From Streptomyces sp. NBC_01431 (GTDB taxonomy: Bacteria; Actinomycetota; Actinomycetes; Streptomycetales; Streptomycetaceae), in assembly GCF_036231355.1 (NCBI RefSeq), contig NZ_CP109496.1:2046001-2110000 (forward strand): a stretch of DNA of 64,000 bases, written 5' to 3'. Numbering within the stretch: the first letter of the stretch is position 1; every line of letters begins with the position of its first letter. The notes under the pieces are model-generated. The model saw nothing but the letters and a program-made list of their open reading frames with translations. It made no database searches and had not been told where the DNA came from. The position numbers were made by a program, and so were the translations under genes. Below, piece after piece: positions 31,875 through 43,161 of this stretch.

Positions 31875-34003
31875 GCACCACCACCGCTGAGCTTCTCAAG
31901 GGCGCGGCCGAGCTGTTCCCGGACGAGGTCGTGACGTCCGCGCACGTACGCCACCTCGAACTGCCCTACGGCGCCGGCCGCTTCGCGCTCATCACGCTCG
32001 ACAACGGCTTCGACCACACCAAGCCGACCACCTTCGGTCCCGGCTCGCTGGCGAACCTCAACGCCGCCATCGACCAGGTCGAGAAGGAGGCCGCCGAGGG
32101 CTCCATCGTCGGCGCCGGTGTCACGGGCAAGCCGTTCATCTTCGCGGTCGGCGCCGACCTCAAGGGCGTCGAGATCCTCAAGCGCCACGAGGACGCGCTC
32201 GCCATCGGCAAGAGCGGCCACGAGGTCTTCAAGCGCCTTTCCGCGCTGGCCGTGCCGACCTTCGCGTACTACAACGGTGCCGCGATGGGCGGCGGTGTCG
32301 AGGTCGGTCTGCACTGCACCTACCGCACCGTCTCCAAGGCGCTGCCCGCGTTCTCGCTGCCCGAGGTCTTCCTCGGTCTGGTCCCGGGCTGGGGCGGCTG
32401 CACGCTGCTCCCCAACCTGATCGGCGCCGACAGGGCCGTCTCGGTGATCATCGAGAACTCGCTGAACCAGAACCGCCAGCTCAAGGGCGCGCAGGTCTTC
32501 GAACTCGGCATCGCCGACGCCCTCTTCGAGGGTGCCGACTTCCTGGAGCAGTCCCTCATCTGGACCGCGAACGTCCTGAAGGGCGACGTCACCGTCGAGC
32601 GCCCCGAGGTCGACCGCGGCGAGGCCTGGGACCAGGCCGTCGCCAAGGGCCGCTTCATCGCGGACTCCAAGGTGCACGGCGCCGCCCCGGCCGCCTACCG
32701 CGCCCTGGACATCATCGCGGCGTCGAAGGACGGCGACCTCCAGGCCGGTTTCGACGCCGAGGACACCGCACTCGCCGACCTGATCATGGGTGGCGAACTG
32801 CGGTCCGGCATCTACGCGTTCAACCTGGTCCAGAAGCGCGCCAAGCGCCCGGCCGGTGCGCCGGACAAGAACCTGGCGCGCCCGGTCACCAAGGTCGGCG
32901 TCGTGGGCGCGGGCCTGATGGCCTCGCAGCTCGCCCTGCTGTTCCTGCGCCGCCTGGAGGTGCCGGTCGTCCTGACCGACATCGACCAGGAGCGCGTCGA
33001 CAAGGGTGTGGGCTACGTCCACGCCGAGATCGACAAGCTGCTCTCGAAGTCCCGGATCAACCAGGACAAGGCCAACCGCCTCAAGGGCCTGGTCTCCGGC
33101 GTCCTCGACAAGGCCGAGGGCTTCTCGGACGCCGACTTCATCATCGAGGCCGTCTTCGAGGAGATCGGCGTCAAGCAGCAGGTGTTCGCGGAGGTCGAGG
33201 CGGTCGCCCCGGCGCACGCGATCCTCGCCACCAACACCTCCTCGCTGTCGGTCACCGAGATGGCGTCGAAGCTCAAGCACCCCGAGCGGGTCGTCGGCTT
33301 CCACTTCTTCAACCCGGTCGCGATCCTGCCGCTCCTGGAGATCGTGCGCGGCGAGCAGACCGACGACGCCTCGCTGGCCACGGCCTTCGGCGTCGCGCGC
33401 AAGCTGAAGAAGACCGCGGTGCTGGTGAAGGACGCCCCGGCGTTCGTCGTCAACCGCATCCTGACCCGCTTCATGGGCGAGATCCAGAACGTCATCGACG
33501 AGGGCACTCCGGTCGCCGTCGCCGAGAAGGCCGTCGAGCCGCTCGGTCTGCCGATGTCGCCGCTGGTCCTGCTTGAGCTGGTCGGCCCGGCCATCGGTCT
33601 GCATGTGTCGGAGACCCTCAACCGCGCCTTCCCGGACCGCTTCACGGTCTCCGAGAACCTGGCCGCGGTGGTCAAGGCCGGCAAGCGCGGCTTCTACAAG
33701 TACGACTCCGGCAAGCCGGAGCTGGACCCCGAGGTCGCGGCCCTCCTCAAGCAGGGCGATGTCGCGCTGACCGAGGAGCAGACCCGCGACCGCGTCCTGG
33801 ACGCGGTGGCGCAGGAGATCGGTCTGATGCTGGCGGAGGGCGTCGTCGCCGAGGCCCAGGACATCGACCTCTGCCTGATCACGGGCGCCGGCTGGCCCTT
33901 CCACCTGGGTGGCATCACGCCGTACCTGGACCGCGAAGGCGTCTCGGAGCGCGTCAACGGCAAGAAGTTCCTGGCGCAGGGCGTCGCGAGCGTCCCGGCG
34001 TAA
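31871..34003 (+). CDS. fadB: Fatty-acid oxidation multifunctional protein FadB (enoyl-CoA hydratase / 3-hydroxyacyl-CoA dehydrogenase)
   Basis: A 710-residue fusion. The N-terminal crotonase domain (about 1-300) includes FIFAVGADLKGVE and YYNGAAMGGGVEVGLHCTYR, whose Gly-rich loop forms the oxyanion hole. The NAD-binding 3-hydroxyacyl-CoA dehydrogenase follows (about 340-520), starting KVGVVGAGLMASQLALLF and including ATNTSSLSVTEMA and VVGFHFFNPV, where the catalytic His lies. A helical dimerisation domain (DAPAFVVNRILTRFMGE) completes it. The Rossmann motif reads GAGLMA where GAGTMG is commoner. With FadA it would hydrate, oxidise and thiolyse acyl-CoA in the cytoplasm. A strong terminator follows. 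Confidence 0.95.
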   Translation: MSTTTAELLKGAAELFPDEVVTSAHVRHLELPYGAGRFALITLDNGFDHTKPTTFGPGSLANLNAAIDQVEKEAAEGSIVGAGVTGKPFIFAVGADLKGVEILKRHEDALAIGKSGHEVFKRLSALAVPTFAYYNGAAMGGGVEVGLHCTYRTVSKALPAFSLPEVFLGLVPGWGGCTLLPNLIGADRAVSVIIENSLNQNRQLKGAQVFELGIADALFEGADFLEQSLIWTANVLKGDVTVERPEVDRGEAWDQAVAKGRFIADSKVHGAAPAAYRALDIIAASKDGDLQAGFDAEDTALADLIMGGELRSGIYAFNLVQKRAKRPAGAPDKNLARPVTKVGVVGAGLMASQLALLFLRRLEVPVVLTDIDQERVDKGVGYVHAEIDKLLSKSRINQDKANRLKGLVSGVLDKAEGFSDADFIIEAVFEEIGVKQQVFAEVEAVAPAHAILATNTSSLSVTEMASKLKHPERVVGFHFFNPVAILPLLEIVRGEQTDDASLATAFGVARKLKKTAVLVKDAPAFVVNRILTRFMGEIQNVIDEGTPVAVAEKAVEPLGLPMSPLVLLELVGPAIGLHVSETLNRAFPDRFTVSENLAAVVKAGKRGFYKYDSGKPELDPEVAALLKQGDVALTEEQTRDRVLDAVAQEIGLMLAEGVVAEAQDIDLCLITGAGWPFHLGGITPYLDREGVSERVNGKKFLAQGVASVPA

Positions 34004-34016
34004 CACTGCCCCACCA

Positions 34017-34048
34017 CAACGGCCCCGCACTTCGGTGCGGGGCCGTTG
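34017..34048. terminator. Terminator after fadB
   Basis: CAACGGCCCCGCAC (34017-34030), TTCG tetraloop, GTGCGGGGCCGTTG (34035-34048): a perfect 14-bp stem right after the fadB stop at 34003. Confidence 0.85.
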
Positions 34049-34107
34049 TCGTGCCGAAGTCCCGCCTGAGGCAAGGATGTTGACGGTACGTCATAGATGC
34101 GGGAAAG

Positions 34108-34132
34108 GCCCGGGACCAATGGTCCCGGGCCT
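34108..34132. terminator. Terminator serving the convergent gene
   Basis: GGCCCGGGACCA (34108-34119), one base, TGGTCCCGGGCC (34121-34132). It lies 34 bases beyond the stop of the minus-strand gene at 34167 and probably terminates it. Confidence 0.7.
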
Positions 34133-34166
34133 CTGCGTACGCGGTGTGCGCGGTGCGCGCGGTGCG

Positions 34167-35318
34167 TCAGACCTGCTGCCAGGGCTCCAGGGCGAGGCCC
34201 GGCTCGCCGGTGCGCTGGCGGGTGATCCGCAGTCCGCCGTCGGGCGTGAACACGCCGAGCACGATGCGCCCGTCGGCGTCCAGGGTCAACGCCGGGGCAC
34301 CCGCGCAGACCTCGCCGGTCGCGGTCCAGGTGATGCCGGCCGCCTCCTGCTCGGTCGGGTAGGCGGCTATCGCCGGACGGCCGTCGCGGTCGCGCTGGGC
34401 GAGCACCGTGCAGTCGACGCCGTCGATCTCCTTGCGCAGCAGCGCGACCGGGCCCGAACCCGCGCCACCGAGCGGCTCGGTGGGTCCGTCACCGCGCCAG
34501 GCGCGCAGCTCGCCGGACTTGGCGTCGCGCAGGAAGAACGTGATGCGGCCGCCCTCGCCGGTCGGGAGGCCGTCGATGGTGCCGGTCTCCGGGTCCGCCG
34601 CAAGCTTGCCGAGCTCCTGGAACTCGGCGTCGGCGGCGGCCCGCTCGAAGCGCATGACGCCGGTGTCGGACGGGGCGTGGATGACCATCCGGCCGCCCTC
34701 GGAGGCGACGACGGATATCGAGCGGTCGGCGCCGTTGCCGTTGAGGTCGGCCCAGCCCGCCCACTTGCCCGACGGCTCATGGCCGCGCGCGGAGACCCCG
34801 CCGAAGGCGTTGCGCACCACGATCTGCGCGTTGCCCGCCGAGTCCACGCCGATGGAAGGGTGGCCCATCTTCAGACCGCGCTGCCAGTCGCGCCGCGGGT
34901 ACGGGGAGCCGACCACGGCCCAGGTCTTGACCGGTCGGCCCGTCTGGTACTGGATGGCGTGCACGAGCTCCGCCCAGGTGCCGCCGTCCTCCAGCGGGGT
35001 GTGCCGCAGCGCCACCATGTGCACATAGCCGTCGGCGCCCTGTGCGATCGCAAGGTGCGACTGGAGTCCGGTGCCCGGTGCGACCAGCTCGGGGCCCGTC
35101 CACGCGCCGCCCGGCCGGGTCTCCGTCCAGCGGGCGACGCCGCCGCGGGCAGGTGCGTACGCCGAGAGCCGGCCGTCCTTGCCGAGCCGCAGCCAGCCGG
35201 TGACCGTGGGCCGTCCGTCCTCGGTCACCACGACCGGGGTGGCGGGCCGGGGTGCGGTGACGATGCCACCGGTCCGGGCGGGCTCCCCCTGCGATGCCTG
35301 TCGAGACCTCAGTGCCAT
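34167..35318 (-). CDS. Predicted beta-propeller protein of unknown function
   Basis: A 383-residue protein with no signal peptide or membrane segment. Repeated blade-like stretches of about 45-50 residues (SHLAIAQGADGYVHMVALRH, SIGVDSAGNAQIVVRNAFGG, SISVVASEGGRMVIHAPSDT, ALTLDADGRIVLGVFTPDG) suggest a WD/tectonin-like beta-propeller; this is inference from the repeats. I do not recognise a named family; such proteins in Streptomyces are often annotated as hypothetical. The ATG at 35318 begins ALRSRQASQ and has GGAAAGGTGG upstream. It is transcribed alone, with terminators on its 3' side. Confidence 0.65.
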   Translation of the reverse strand: MALRSRQASQGEPARTGGIVTAPRPATPVVVTEDGRPTVTGWLRLGKDGRLSAYAPARGGVARWTETRPGGAWTGPELVAPGTGLQSHLAIAQGADGYVHMVALRHTPLEDGGTWAELVHAIQYQTGRPVKTWAVVGSPYPRRDWQRGLKMGHPSIGVDSAGNAQIVVRNAFGGVSARGHEPSGKWAGWADLNGNGADRSISVVASEGGRMVIHAPSDTGVMRFERAAADAEFQELGKLAADPETGTIDGLPTGEGGRITFFLRDAKSGELRAWRGDGPTEPLGGAGSGPVALLRKEIDGVDCTVLAQRDRDGRPAIAAYPTEQEAAGITWTATGEVCAGAPALTLDADGRIVLGVFTPDGGLRITRQRTGEPGLALEPWQQV

Positions 35319-35516
35319 GGTCCACGACCACCTTTCCCCGCCGGACCCGCGCGACGCGGCCGGGTCCGGCAAACCAGCGACTTTCTGTGACCATAACACT
35401 GGTCACCACCCCCGATTTCCCCGGGAATTCCGTCCCGACGTGCGGCCTTTCGTCACCCGGCGGAACGAGTGGGGGCGCGGGTACGTGCCCCGCATACGGC
35501 CGTACGGGTGAGGCGG

Positions 35517-37019
35517 TCAGCCGGTGCGCACGTAGAAGACCGCTCCGTCCACGACCGCGCTCCGCTCGTACCGCGCCCCGAGCAGCCGGCGCAGGGTGGG
35601 GAGGCGGTCCGGGGCGAAGGGCTTGCCCCGGGAGTCGTCCACGATCAGCGCCGGCGGGCGGTCGGCGAGCTCGGCGCGGAAGGTGGGCCAGGCGCCCGCG
35701 ACGCCGTACTTCTCCCCCACCTGGGGGCCGTCCCGGCCGCCGCTGTAGTTGGTGAGCAGTCCGGCGGTCAGAAAGCGGCTGGCGGGGGCGCGCCCGGCCA
35801 GCCAGTACGTCTCGGGGTGTATGCCCCAGACCAGCACGCGGTCGGCGGATCCGGTGCGGGCGGCGACCGCGCCGGCCAGCCGCTCGGTGTGCACGAGGTC
35901 GGGGCGGGGTGCGAGCAGCCCCCACAGCAGGAAGAGGGCGCAGGCGCAGGCGGAGGTGAGCAGCGCGCTGGAGAGCCGGTAGGGCGGCAGGATCTGGAGC
36001 GCACCGGTGGCGAGCAGCACCAGCGGCGGGATGAGCTGGAGGTAGTAGTGGCCGAAGAAGTGGAAGCCGAGCAGGACCGCCCCCGCCGACGCGATGAGCC
36101 AGAGCCAGAGGTCGGCGGCGCCGGTCCTGGCGATGCGCAGGACCCGTACCACTGGCGGGAGCAGGCCCGCGCAGCTCGCGGCGAGCAGGGCGGTGTTGGC
36201 CAACCCCCGCATGAGTACGTGGAGTTCGGACCCGGCGAACGTGGCGTAGGCACCCGATCCGGTGACCGTCCAGAACAGGAAGCGGGACGGCCCGGTGAGC
36301 AGGGCCGCCACCGCGATGGGGGTGACGACGCCGACTGACGTACGCAGCAAGGAGATTCGCCGCTTGCCCGGCTGCTGCCACAGCAGCCACAGGACGGGGG
36401 CCAGCGCGGCGCCGCCGGTCTGTTTGGTGAGGCAGGCACCGGCGACCGCGAGGCCGGCCCGGGTCCAGTTGCCGCGGTCGGCGCAGCAGACGGCCGCCGC
36501 CGTGAAGGGCAGCATGAAGACCTCGAAGGTGGCGGCCTGGGCGTCCTCCGGGTTGAGCCCGACGGAGACCAGCAGATGAAGGACGCCGGCGGCGCGGCCC
36601 GCGCGGTCGCCCCAGCGGCGCCGGGCGGTCGCGGCGAGCGCGAGCGCGGTGAGCAGCTGGGCCGCGACCGCGGCGAGCCGGAGCGGTCCGAGCGAGCCGT
36701 CGCCGCACAGCGCGAAGGCGGCCTCGTACAGCCAGGGCAGCAGGGGCGGTTTGCGGTCCACAACGGTGGCGTACAGCTCTCCCCCGCCCGCCAGGAGCTT
36801 CGCCTGGACGGCGAGATAGCCCTCGTCCGGATTCCACAGCGGGTGCCGGAAGGAGGGGATGCGGGTGAGGAGGGCGAGAGTGGCGAGGACCGGGAGGAGC
36901 CGCCGCCAGTAGCGCTCGGAGGGGGCGGGTGGGTCCGCGGGGCGGCGGCGCTGGTCCGGCAGCACGCTCTTGGTCACGGTTCGTAGCGGGGACGGCGGCT
37001 CGGCGAGCATGCGGGCCAC
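35517..37019 (-). CDS. Integral membrane glycosyltransferase (GT39/ArnT-like)
   Basis: A 500-residue polytopic membrane protein with about ten hydrophobic segments. Early motifs match the GT-C fold of GT39/ArnT-type enzymes: SFRHPLWNPDEGYLAVQAKLL carries the catalytic-type Asp-Glu in the first external loop, and VVDRKPPLLPWLYEAAFALCG matches the KPPL motif. The C-terminal part contains a soluble strand-rich region (VLVWGIHPETYWLAGRAPA, then ALIVDDSRGK). These enzymes transfer a sugar from a polyprenyl phosphate to protein, lipid or polymer outside the membrane; the acceptor here is unknown. The GTG at 37019 was used; ATG 37010 is also possible. It stands alone on the minus strand. Confidence 0.8.
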   Translation of the reverse strand: MARMLAEPPSPLRTVTKSVLPDQRRRPADPPAPSERYWRRLLPVLATLALLTRIPSFRHPLWNPDEGYLAVQAKLLAGGGELYATVVDRKPPLLPWLYEAAFALCGDGSLGPLRLAAVAAQLLTALALAATARRRWGDRAGRAAGVLHLLVSVGLNPEDAQAATFEVFMLPFTAAAVCCADRGNWTRAGLAVAGACLTKQTGGAALAPVLWLLWQQPGKRRISLLRTSVGVVTPIAVAALLTGPSRFLFWTVTGSGAYATFAGSELHVLMRGLANTALLAASCAGLLPPVVRVLRIARTGAADLWLWLIASAGAVLLGFHFFGHYYLQLIPPLVLLATGALQILPPYRLSSALLTSACACALFLLWGLLAPRPDLVHTERLAGAVAARTGSADRVLVWGIHPETYWLAGRAPASRFLTAGLLTNYSGGRDGPQVGEKYGVAGAWPTFRAELADRPPALIVDDSRGKPFAPDRLPTLRRLLGARYERSAVVDGAVFYVRTG

Positions 37020-37084
37020 CCTATGCGGCCCCGTACGCCCTGCTGAGGAGGGACATACGAGGCCACGGCGGAATCAGCCACTGA

Positions 37085-38578
37085 TTACCGGGAGTTGTGA
37101 TCAGGGCGGGGTACGACGCGGCTGTGCCGGCGGCCGTAGGCGAAGTAGATGACGATGCCGATCACCATCCAGATCCCGAACCGGATCCAGGTCTCGGCGG
37201 GCAGGTTGAGCATCAGCCACAGCGAGGCGGCCACCGCGGCCGCGGGCACCCAGGGCACCAGCGGGGTGCGGAAGGCGCGCGGCAGGTCGGGGCGGGTGCG
37301 GCGCAGGATGACGACGCTCACCGCGACGACGACGAATGCGAACAGGGTGCCGATGTTGACCAGTTCGGCGAGTTCGCTGAGGCTGGTGAAGCCCGCGACG
37401 ATCGCGATGATCCCGCCGAGCAGGATGGTGGGCCGGTGCGGGGTGCGAAAGCGCGGGTGGACGTGGGAGAAGAACCGGGGCAGCAGCCCGTCCCGGCTCA
37501 TCGCGAAGAAGACCCGGGTCTGGCCGAGCAGAAGGATCATGCACACCGTGGTGAGGCCCACCGCGGCGCCGAAACTGATGACCCCCGCGTAGAAGGGGTG
37601 GCCGGTGGCCTTGAAGGCGTCGGCGAGCGGCGCGTCCACCGAGAGGTCGGTGTAGTGCTGCATGCCCGTGACGACGATGGAGACGGCCACGTACAGAATC
37701 GTGCAGATGAGCAGGGAGCCGAGGATTCCGCGTGGCATGTCCCGCTGCGGGTTCCTGGTCTCCTCGGCGGCGGTGGCCACGATGTCGAAGCCGATGAAGG
37801 CGAAGAAGACGACGGAGGCGGCGGTGAAGATGCCCATCACACCGAAGTTGGTGGGGGCGTAGCCGGACATCAGCTCGATGAGCGGGGCCTTGAGGTTGCC
37901 GCCGGCGGTCTGCGGCTGCGCGGTGGGGATGAACGGCGAGTAGTTGGCGGACTTGATGAAGAACGCGCCCGCGATGATCACGATCAGCACGACGGTCACC
38001 TTGATGGCGACGACGACCGAGGTGACCCGGGCCGACAGCTTCATGCCGAGGACGAGGATGCCGGTGAGCACCAGGACCAGGGCGGCGGCGAGGATGTCGA
38101 AGCCGAAGCCGTGGGCGCCGTCGCGTCCGCTGAGCGCCCCGGGCAGGTGCCAGCCCGCGTTGTCGAGCAGCGAGCGCACGTAGCCGGACCAGCCGACGGC
38201 CACCACGGCGGTGCCCAGGGCGAATTCGAGCACCAGGTCCCAGCCGATGATCCAGGCGGGCAGCTCGCCGAGCGAGGCGTAGGAGAAGGTGTACGCCGAT
38301 CCCGCGACCGGGACCGTGGAGGCGAACTCCGCGTAGCAGAGCGCGGCCAGCGCGCAGACGATGCCGGCCACCACGAACGCGAGCGAGACGGAGGGGCCGG
38401 CGTTCTCCTTGGCGACCTTGCCGGTGAGGACGAAGATGCCGGTTCCGATGATGACTCCGACCCCGAAAACGGTGAGGTCGAGAGCGGACAAAGACTTTTT
38501 GAGCGCGTGTTCTGGCTCCTCTGTGTCCTGGATTGACTGCTCGATCGATTTGGTCCGGAACAGACCGGTACTGGCCAC
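37085..38578 (-). CDS. APC family amino acid permease (cationic amino acid transporter type)
   Basis: A 497-residue transporter with 12 predicted membrane helices. The N-terminal cytoplasmic segment (FRTKSIEQSIQDTEEPEHAL) precedes LTVFGVGVIIGTGIFVLTG, the helix-1 GIGTGIF-type substrate motif. Helix 6 is represented by VVFFAFIGFDIVATAAEETRNPQRDMP, the classic E-E-x-x-N-P-x-x-x-x-P consensus. It probably imports amino acids by H+ symport or exchange; cationic amino acids are suggested by resemblance to CAT/YfnA-type permeases. The GTG start is at 38578. It lies between the membrane glycosyltransferase and dxs, all in the same direction, but with its own spacing. Confidence 0.88.
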   Translation of the reverse strand: MASTGLFRTKSIEQSIQDTEEPEHALKKSLSALDLTVFGVGVIIGTGIFVLTGKVAKENAGPSVSLAFVVAGIVCALAALCYAEFASTVPVAGSAYTFSYASLGELPAWIIGWDLVLEFALGTAVVAVGWSGYVRSLLDNAGWHLPGALSGRDGAHGFGFDILAAALVLVLTGILVLGMKLSARVTSVVVAIKVTVVLIVIIAGAFFIKSANYSPFIPTAQPQTAGGNLKAPLIELMSGYAPTNFGVMGIFTAASVVFFAFIGFDIVATAAEETRNPQRDMPRGILGSLLICTILYVAVSIVVTGMQHYTDLSVDAPLADAFKATGHPFYAGVISFGAAVGLTTVCMILLLGQTRVFFAMSRDGLLPRFFSHVHPRFRTPHRPTILLGGIIAIVAGFTSLSELAELVNIGTLFAFVVVAVSVVILRRTRPDLPRAFRTPLVPWVPAAAVAASLWLMLNLPAETWIRFGIWMVIGIVIYFAYGRRHSRVVPRPDHNSR

Positions 38579-38663
38579 CCGTACACCTCCGCTAGCTCAT
38601 CGTCCTCGCCATGATCGGGAGGAGTGGCGCTACGGGTACCGGGCTGGCCGCGTTATTCACGCG

Positions 38664-38709
38664 AACGGGCCGGACCGATCACCCGTAAGGGAGATCGGTC
38701 CGGCCCGTT
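38664..38709 (-). terminator. Terminator after dxs
   Basis: AACGGGCCGGACCGATC (38664-38680) pairs perfectly with GATCGGTCCGGCCCGTT (38693-38709): a 17-bp stem with a 12-base loop, 19 bases after the dxs stop. Confidence 0.85.
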
Positions 38710-38727
38710 GACCAAGCGGTCACATCA

Positions 38728-40653
38728 TCAGTCGCGCGCGGGTTCCACCTCGGCGCCGCTCTCCTCGAAGCGTCCGTCCAGCTTGGACACCAGACCGGTG
38801 ACCTGACGCGCGATGTCCGGCGCGGTCAGACCGATCTCCGCCATGACCTCGCCGCGCGAGGCGTGGTCGAGGAAGCGCGGCGGAATCCCGAAGTCGCGCA
38901 GCGGCACGTCCACACCCGCGTCACGCAGCGCCTGGCTCACGGCCGAACCGACGCCGCCCACCCGGCTGTTGTCCTCGACGGTGACGACGACGCGGTGCTT
39001 CTCGGCGAGCGGCGCCATGGCCTCGTCGACCGGCTTGACCCAGCGCGGGTCGACCACGGTCGTCGAGATGCCCTGGGCGTCGAGCAGATCGGCGATCTCC
39101 AGACACATCGGCGCGAGCGCGCCCACGGAGACGAGAAGGACGTCCGGACGCACGGTGGTCCCGGACGGCTCGCGCAGCACGTCCATGCCGCCGACGCGCC
39201 CGACGGCCTTGACGGCCGGGCCGACCGCTCCCTTGGAGAAGCGCACGACGGTCGGGGCGTCCTCGACCTCGACGGCCTCGCGCAGTTGGGCGCGCACCTG
39301 GTCGGCGTCGCGCGGGGCCGCGATCCTGAGGCCGGGTACGACCTGGAGGATCGACATGTCCCACATGCCGTTGTGCGAGGCGCCGTCGGTGCCGGTGACG
39401 CCCGCCCGGTCGAGTACGAAGGTCACGCCGCACTTGTGCAGCGCGACGTCCATCAGCACCTGGTCGAAGGCGCGGTTGAGGAACGTGGCGTACACCGCGA
39501 AGACGGGGTGCAGGCCGCCGGTGGCCAGGCCCGCCGCGGAGACCGCCGCGTGCTGCTCGGCGATGCCGACGTCGTACACGCGCTCGGGGAAGGCCTTGGC
39601 GAACTTGTCGAGGCCGACCGGCTGGAGCATGGCCGCGGTGATCGCGACGATGTCCTCGCGCTCCTTGCCGAGCTTGACCATCTCCTCGCCGAAGACCGAG
39701 GTCCAGTCGAGGCCGGAGGTCGAGACGGGCAGGCCGGTGTCCGGGTGGATCTTGCCGACGGCGTGGAAGCGGTCGGCCTCGTCCGCCAGGGCCGGCTGGT
39801 AGCCGCGGCCCTTCTCGGTGAGGCAGTGCACGATGACCGGTCCGCCGAAGCGCTTGGCGCGCTGCAGGGCCGACTCCAGGGCGTCGATGTCGTGGCCGTC
39901 GATGGGGCCGACGTACTTGAGGCCCAGGTCCTCGAACATGCCCTGCGGGGCGATGAAGTCCTTGAGGCCCTTCTTGGCGCCGTGCAGCGTCTCGTACAGG
40001 GGCCTGCCGACGACCGGGGTGCGCTCCAGGAGGTCCTTGCCCTTGGCCAGGAAGCGCTCGTAGCCGTCGGTGGTGCGCAGGGTGGCGAGGTGGTTGGCCA
40101 GGCCGCCGATGGTCGGCGCGTAGGAACGCTCGTTGTCGTTCACCACGATCACCAGGGGTCGGTCCTTGGCGGCCGCGATGTTGTTCAGCGCCTCCCAGGC
40201 CATGCCGCCGGTGAGCGCGCCGTCGCCGATGACCGCGACCACGTGGTCCTGCTTGCCGAGCACCTCGTTCGCCTTGGCGAGGCCGTCGGCCCAGCCGAGG
40301 ACCGTGGAGGCGTGGCTGTTCTCGATGACGTCGTGCTCGGACTCCGCACGCGCGGGGTAGCCGGACAGGCCGCCCTTCATCTTGAGCTTGGCGAAGTCCT
40401 GGCGCCCGGTGAGCAGTTTGTGGACGTAGCTCTGGTGTCCGGTGTCCCACAGGACCTTGTCCTTGGGGGATTCGAAAACGCGGTGCAGAGCGATGGTCAG
40501 CTCCACCACACCGAGGTTCGGACCGAGGTGGCCGCCGGTCTTGGAGACCGCCTCCACCAGGAAGGTCCGGATCTCTGCCGCCAGCTGGTCGAGCTGCTCC
40601 GGGCTGAGCCGGTCAAGATCGCGCGGTCCCCTGATACGGGTAAGCAGCGGCAC
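38728..40653 (-). CDS. dxs: 1-deoxy-D-xylulose-5-phosphate synthase Dxs
   Basis: A 641-residue thiamine-diphosphate enzyme joining pyruvate and glyceraldehyde 3-phosphate to DXP, the entry to the MEP isoprenoid pathway and a precursor of thiamine and pyridoxal. Motifs: [20 protein letters not shown], the ThDP/Mg motif [28 protein letters not shown]-like YVGPIDGHD, the catalytic-type Glu in VGIAEQHA, and [15 protein letters not shown]. The GTG at 40653 has AAGGAGG 6 bases upstream, and an in-frame ATG 11 codons earlier is rejected. It lies downstream of the xylose-type ABC genes on the same strand but is separated from them by a terminator. Confidence 0.96.
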   Translation of the reverse strand: MPLLTRIRGPRDLDRLSPEQLDQLAAEIRTFLVEAVSKTGGHLGPNLGVVELTIALHRVFESPKDKVLWDTGHQSYVHKLLTGRQDFAKLKMKGGLSGYPARAESEHDVIENSHASTVLGWADGLAKANEVLGKQDHVVAVIGDGALTGGMAWEALNNIAAAKDRPLVIVVNDNERSYAPTIGGLANHLATLRTTDGYERFLAKGKDLLERTPVVGRPLYETLHGAKKGLKDFIAPQGMFEDLGLKYVGPIDGHDIDALESALQRAKRFGGPVIVHCLTEKGRGYQPALADEADRFHAVGKIHPDTGLPVSTSGLDWTSVFGEEMVKLGKEREDIVAITAAMLQPVGLDKFAKAFPERVYDVGIAEQHAAVSAAGLATGGLHPVFAVYATFLNRAFDQVLMDVALHKCGVTFVLDRAGVTGTDGASHNGMWDMSILQVVPGLRIAAPRDADQVRAQLREAVEVEDAPTVVRFSKGAVGPAVKAVGRVGGMDVLREPSGTTVRPDVLLVSVGALAPMCLEIADLLDAQGISTTVVDPRWVKPVDEAMAPLAEKHRVVVTVEDNSRVGGVGSAVSQALRDAGVDVPLRDFGIPPRFLDHASRGEVMAEIGLTAPDIARQVTGLVSKLDGRFEESGAEVEPARD

Positions 40654-40781
40654 CCGTGCCTCCTTGCATCCGTGCTGGTCGAGCATGCCGATCCGTTGAG
40701 TCTAATGTTCCGGCCGCGACGGCGGTCGCGGGGCGGTGCCTTCCGCGTCACCCGTACGGGTCAAGCATGGCGCCGCGCACG

Positions 40782-40816
40782 GACGTGCCCGGTGCCTTGG
40801 CGGCACCGGGCACGTC
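40782..40816 (-). terminator. Terminator after the xylFGH operon
   Basis: GACGTGCCCGGTGCC (40782-40796), loop TTGGC, GGCACCGGGCACGTC (40802-40816): a perfect 15-bp stem 14 bases after the permease stop at 40831. Confidence 0.85.
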
Positions 40817-40830
40817 GGGAAGTGCGGAGG

Positions 40831-42131
<1,301 letters not shown>

Positions 42132-42135
<4 letters not shown>

Positions 42136-42911
42136 TTCTGAACCTCCGCGTTGCGCGCCGCACGGCGGGTCACGGCGTTGTCCGTGGCTCCGGTGATGGC
42201 GGAGATGATCTCTTCCTGCGAGGTGGTCTTCACATCGAAGACACCGTTGTTCCGGCCGAGCCGGAGCACCGCGACCTTGTCGGCGACGGCCTTCACATCA
42301 GCCATGTTGTGGCTGATGAGGACGACCGCGTGGCCGCGCTCGCGCAGCCGCTCCACCAGGTCGAGGACCTGCGCGGTCTGCTCGACGCCGAGCGCCGCGG
42401 TCGGCTCGTCGAGGATGACGAGCTTGGGCTCGCCGAGCATCGAGCGGGCGATGGCGACGGTCTGGCGCTGACCGCCGGAGAGCGAGGCGATCGGGATGCG
42501 GACGCTCGGTATACGGATCGACAGCGTGGTCAACAGCTCACGCGAGCGGCGCTCCATCTCGACCTCGTCGAGGACGCCCCGCTTCTTCAGCTCGCGGCCG
42601 AGGTACAGGTTGCCTACGACGTCGATGTTGTCGCACAGCGCGAGGTCCTGGTAGACGGTCGCGATGCCCAGGTTCTGGGCGTCGTGCGGCTTGTCGATCT
42701 GGACGGCCTTGCCTTCCCACTCGATGACTCCGTCATCGATGGGGTGCACGCCGGCGATCGTCTTGACCAGCGTGGACTTTCCGGCGCCGTTGTCGCCCAC
42801 CAGGGCGACCACTTCACCGGCGTGGACCTCAAGCTCTACGTCGGTGAGCGCCTGAACGGCACCGAACCGCTTGGAGACCCCGCGCAACGCCAACACGGGC
42901 GTAGCGGACAC
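42132..42911 (-). CDS. xylG: Sugar ABC transporter ATP-binding protein (XylG type, single domain)
   Basis: A 259-residue ATPase. Walker A GDNGAGKST is at 39-47, the signature LSGGQRQTV at 144-152 and Walker B LVILDEPTAAL at 164-174; the H-loop is VVLISHN. E. coli XylG and RbsA are about 500 residues with two ATPase halves; this one has a single half and must dimerise, which is common for this Streptomyces transporter. I chose GTG 42911 (VSATPVLALRG) because GAAGGAG lies 9 bases upstream; ATG 42920 would leave no room for it. It is separated from the binding-protein gene by 250 bases with stable stem-loops and coupled to the permease by a 4-base overlap. Confidence 0.92.
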
Positions 42912-43035
42912 GTGAACCATCTCCTTCGCCGCCTGACCGGCGGGGATGCCGCGCCCCAAGGGGTGGGGGCGCGGAGGTTGAGCAGAAGAGAACGAAGAGA
43001 ACAGAGCGAATGGGACACCGAGGGGAAACGTTCCG

Positions 43036-43086
43036 TCCGGTGCCCGCGCCCCGGCGGGGGCCGAAAGAAAGGGCGCGGGCTCCGGA
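43036..43086 (-). terminator. Internal stem-loop between xylF and xylG
   Basis: TCCGG-T-GCCCGCGCCC (43036-43051) pairs with GGGCGCGGGC-T-CCGGA (43071-43086), 15 of 16 bp with one T-T mismatch. A second stem (CAAGTCCC, 43104-43111, with GGGACTTG, 43133-43140) lies nearer xylF, and a third (CCGCGCCCC...GGGGCGCGG) near 42946-42972. Together they could make transcription past the binding-protein gene partial or stabilise its mRNA 3' end. Confidence 0.55.
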
Positions 43087-43161
43087 GGAACTTTCCGGGC
43101 ACTCAAGTCCCTTGTGTTGCAGGGGACTTGGCAGTTGCGGCGGGAGGAAATCCGCCTGTGA

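Noticed and set aside
40687..40830. Small gene between dxs and the sugar permease
   Set aside because: The stretch holds the operon terminator and short GC-rich frames without a ribosome site.
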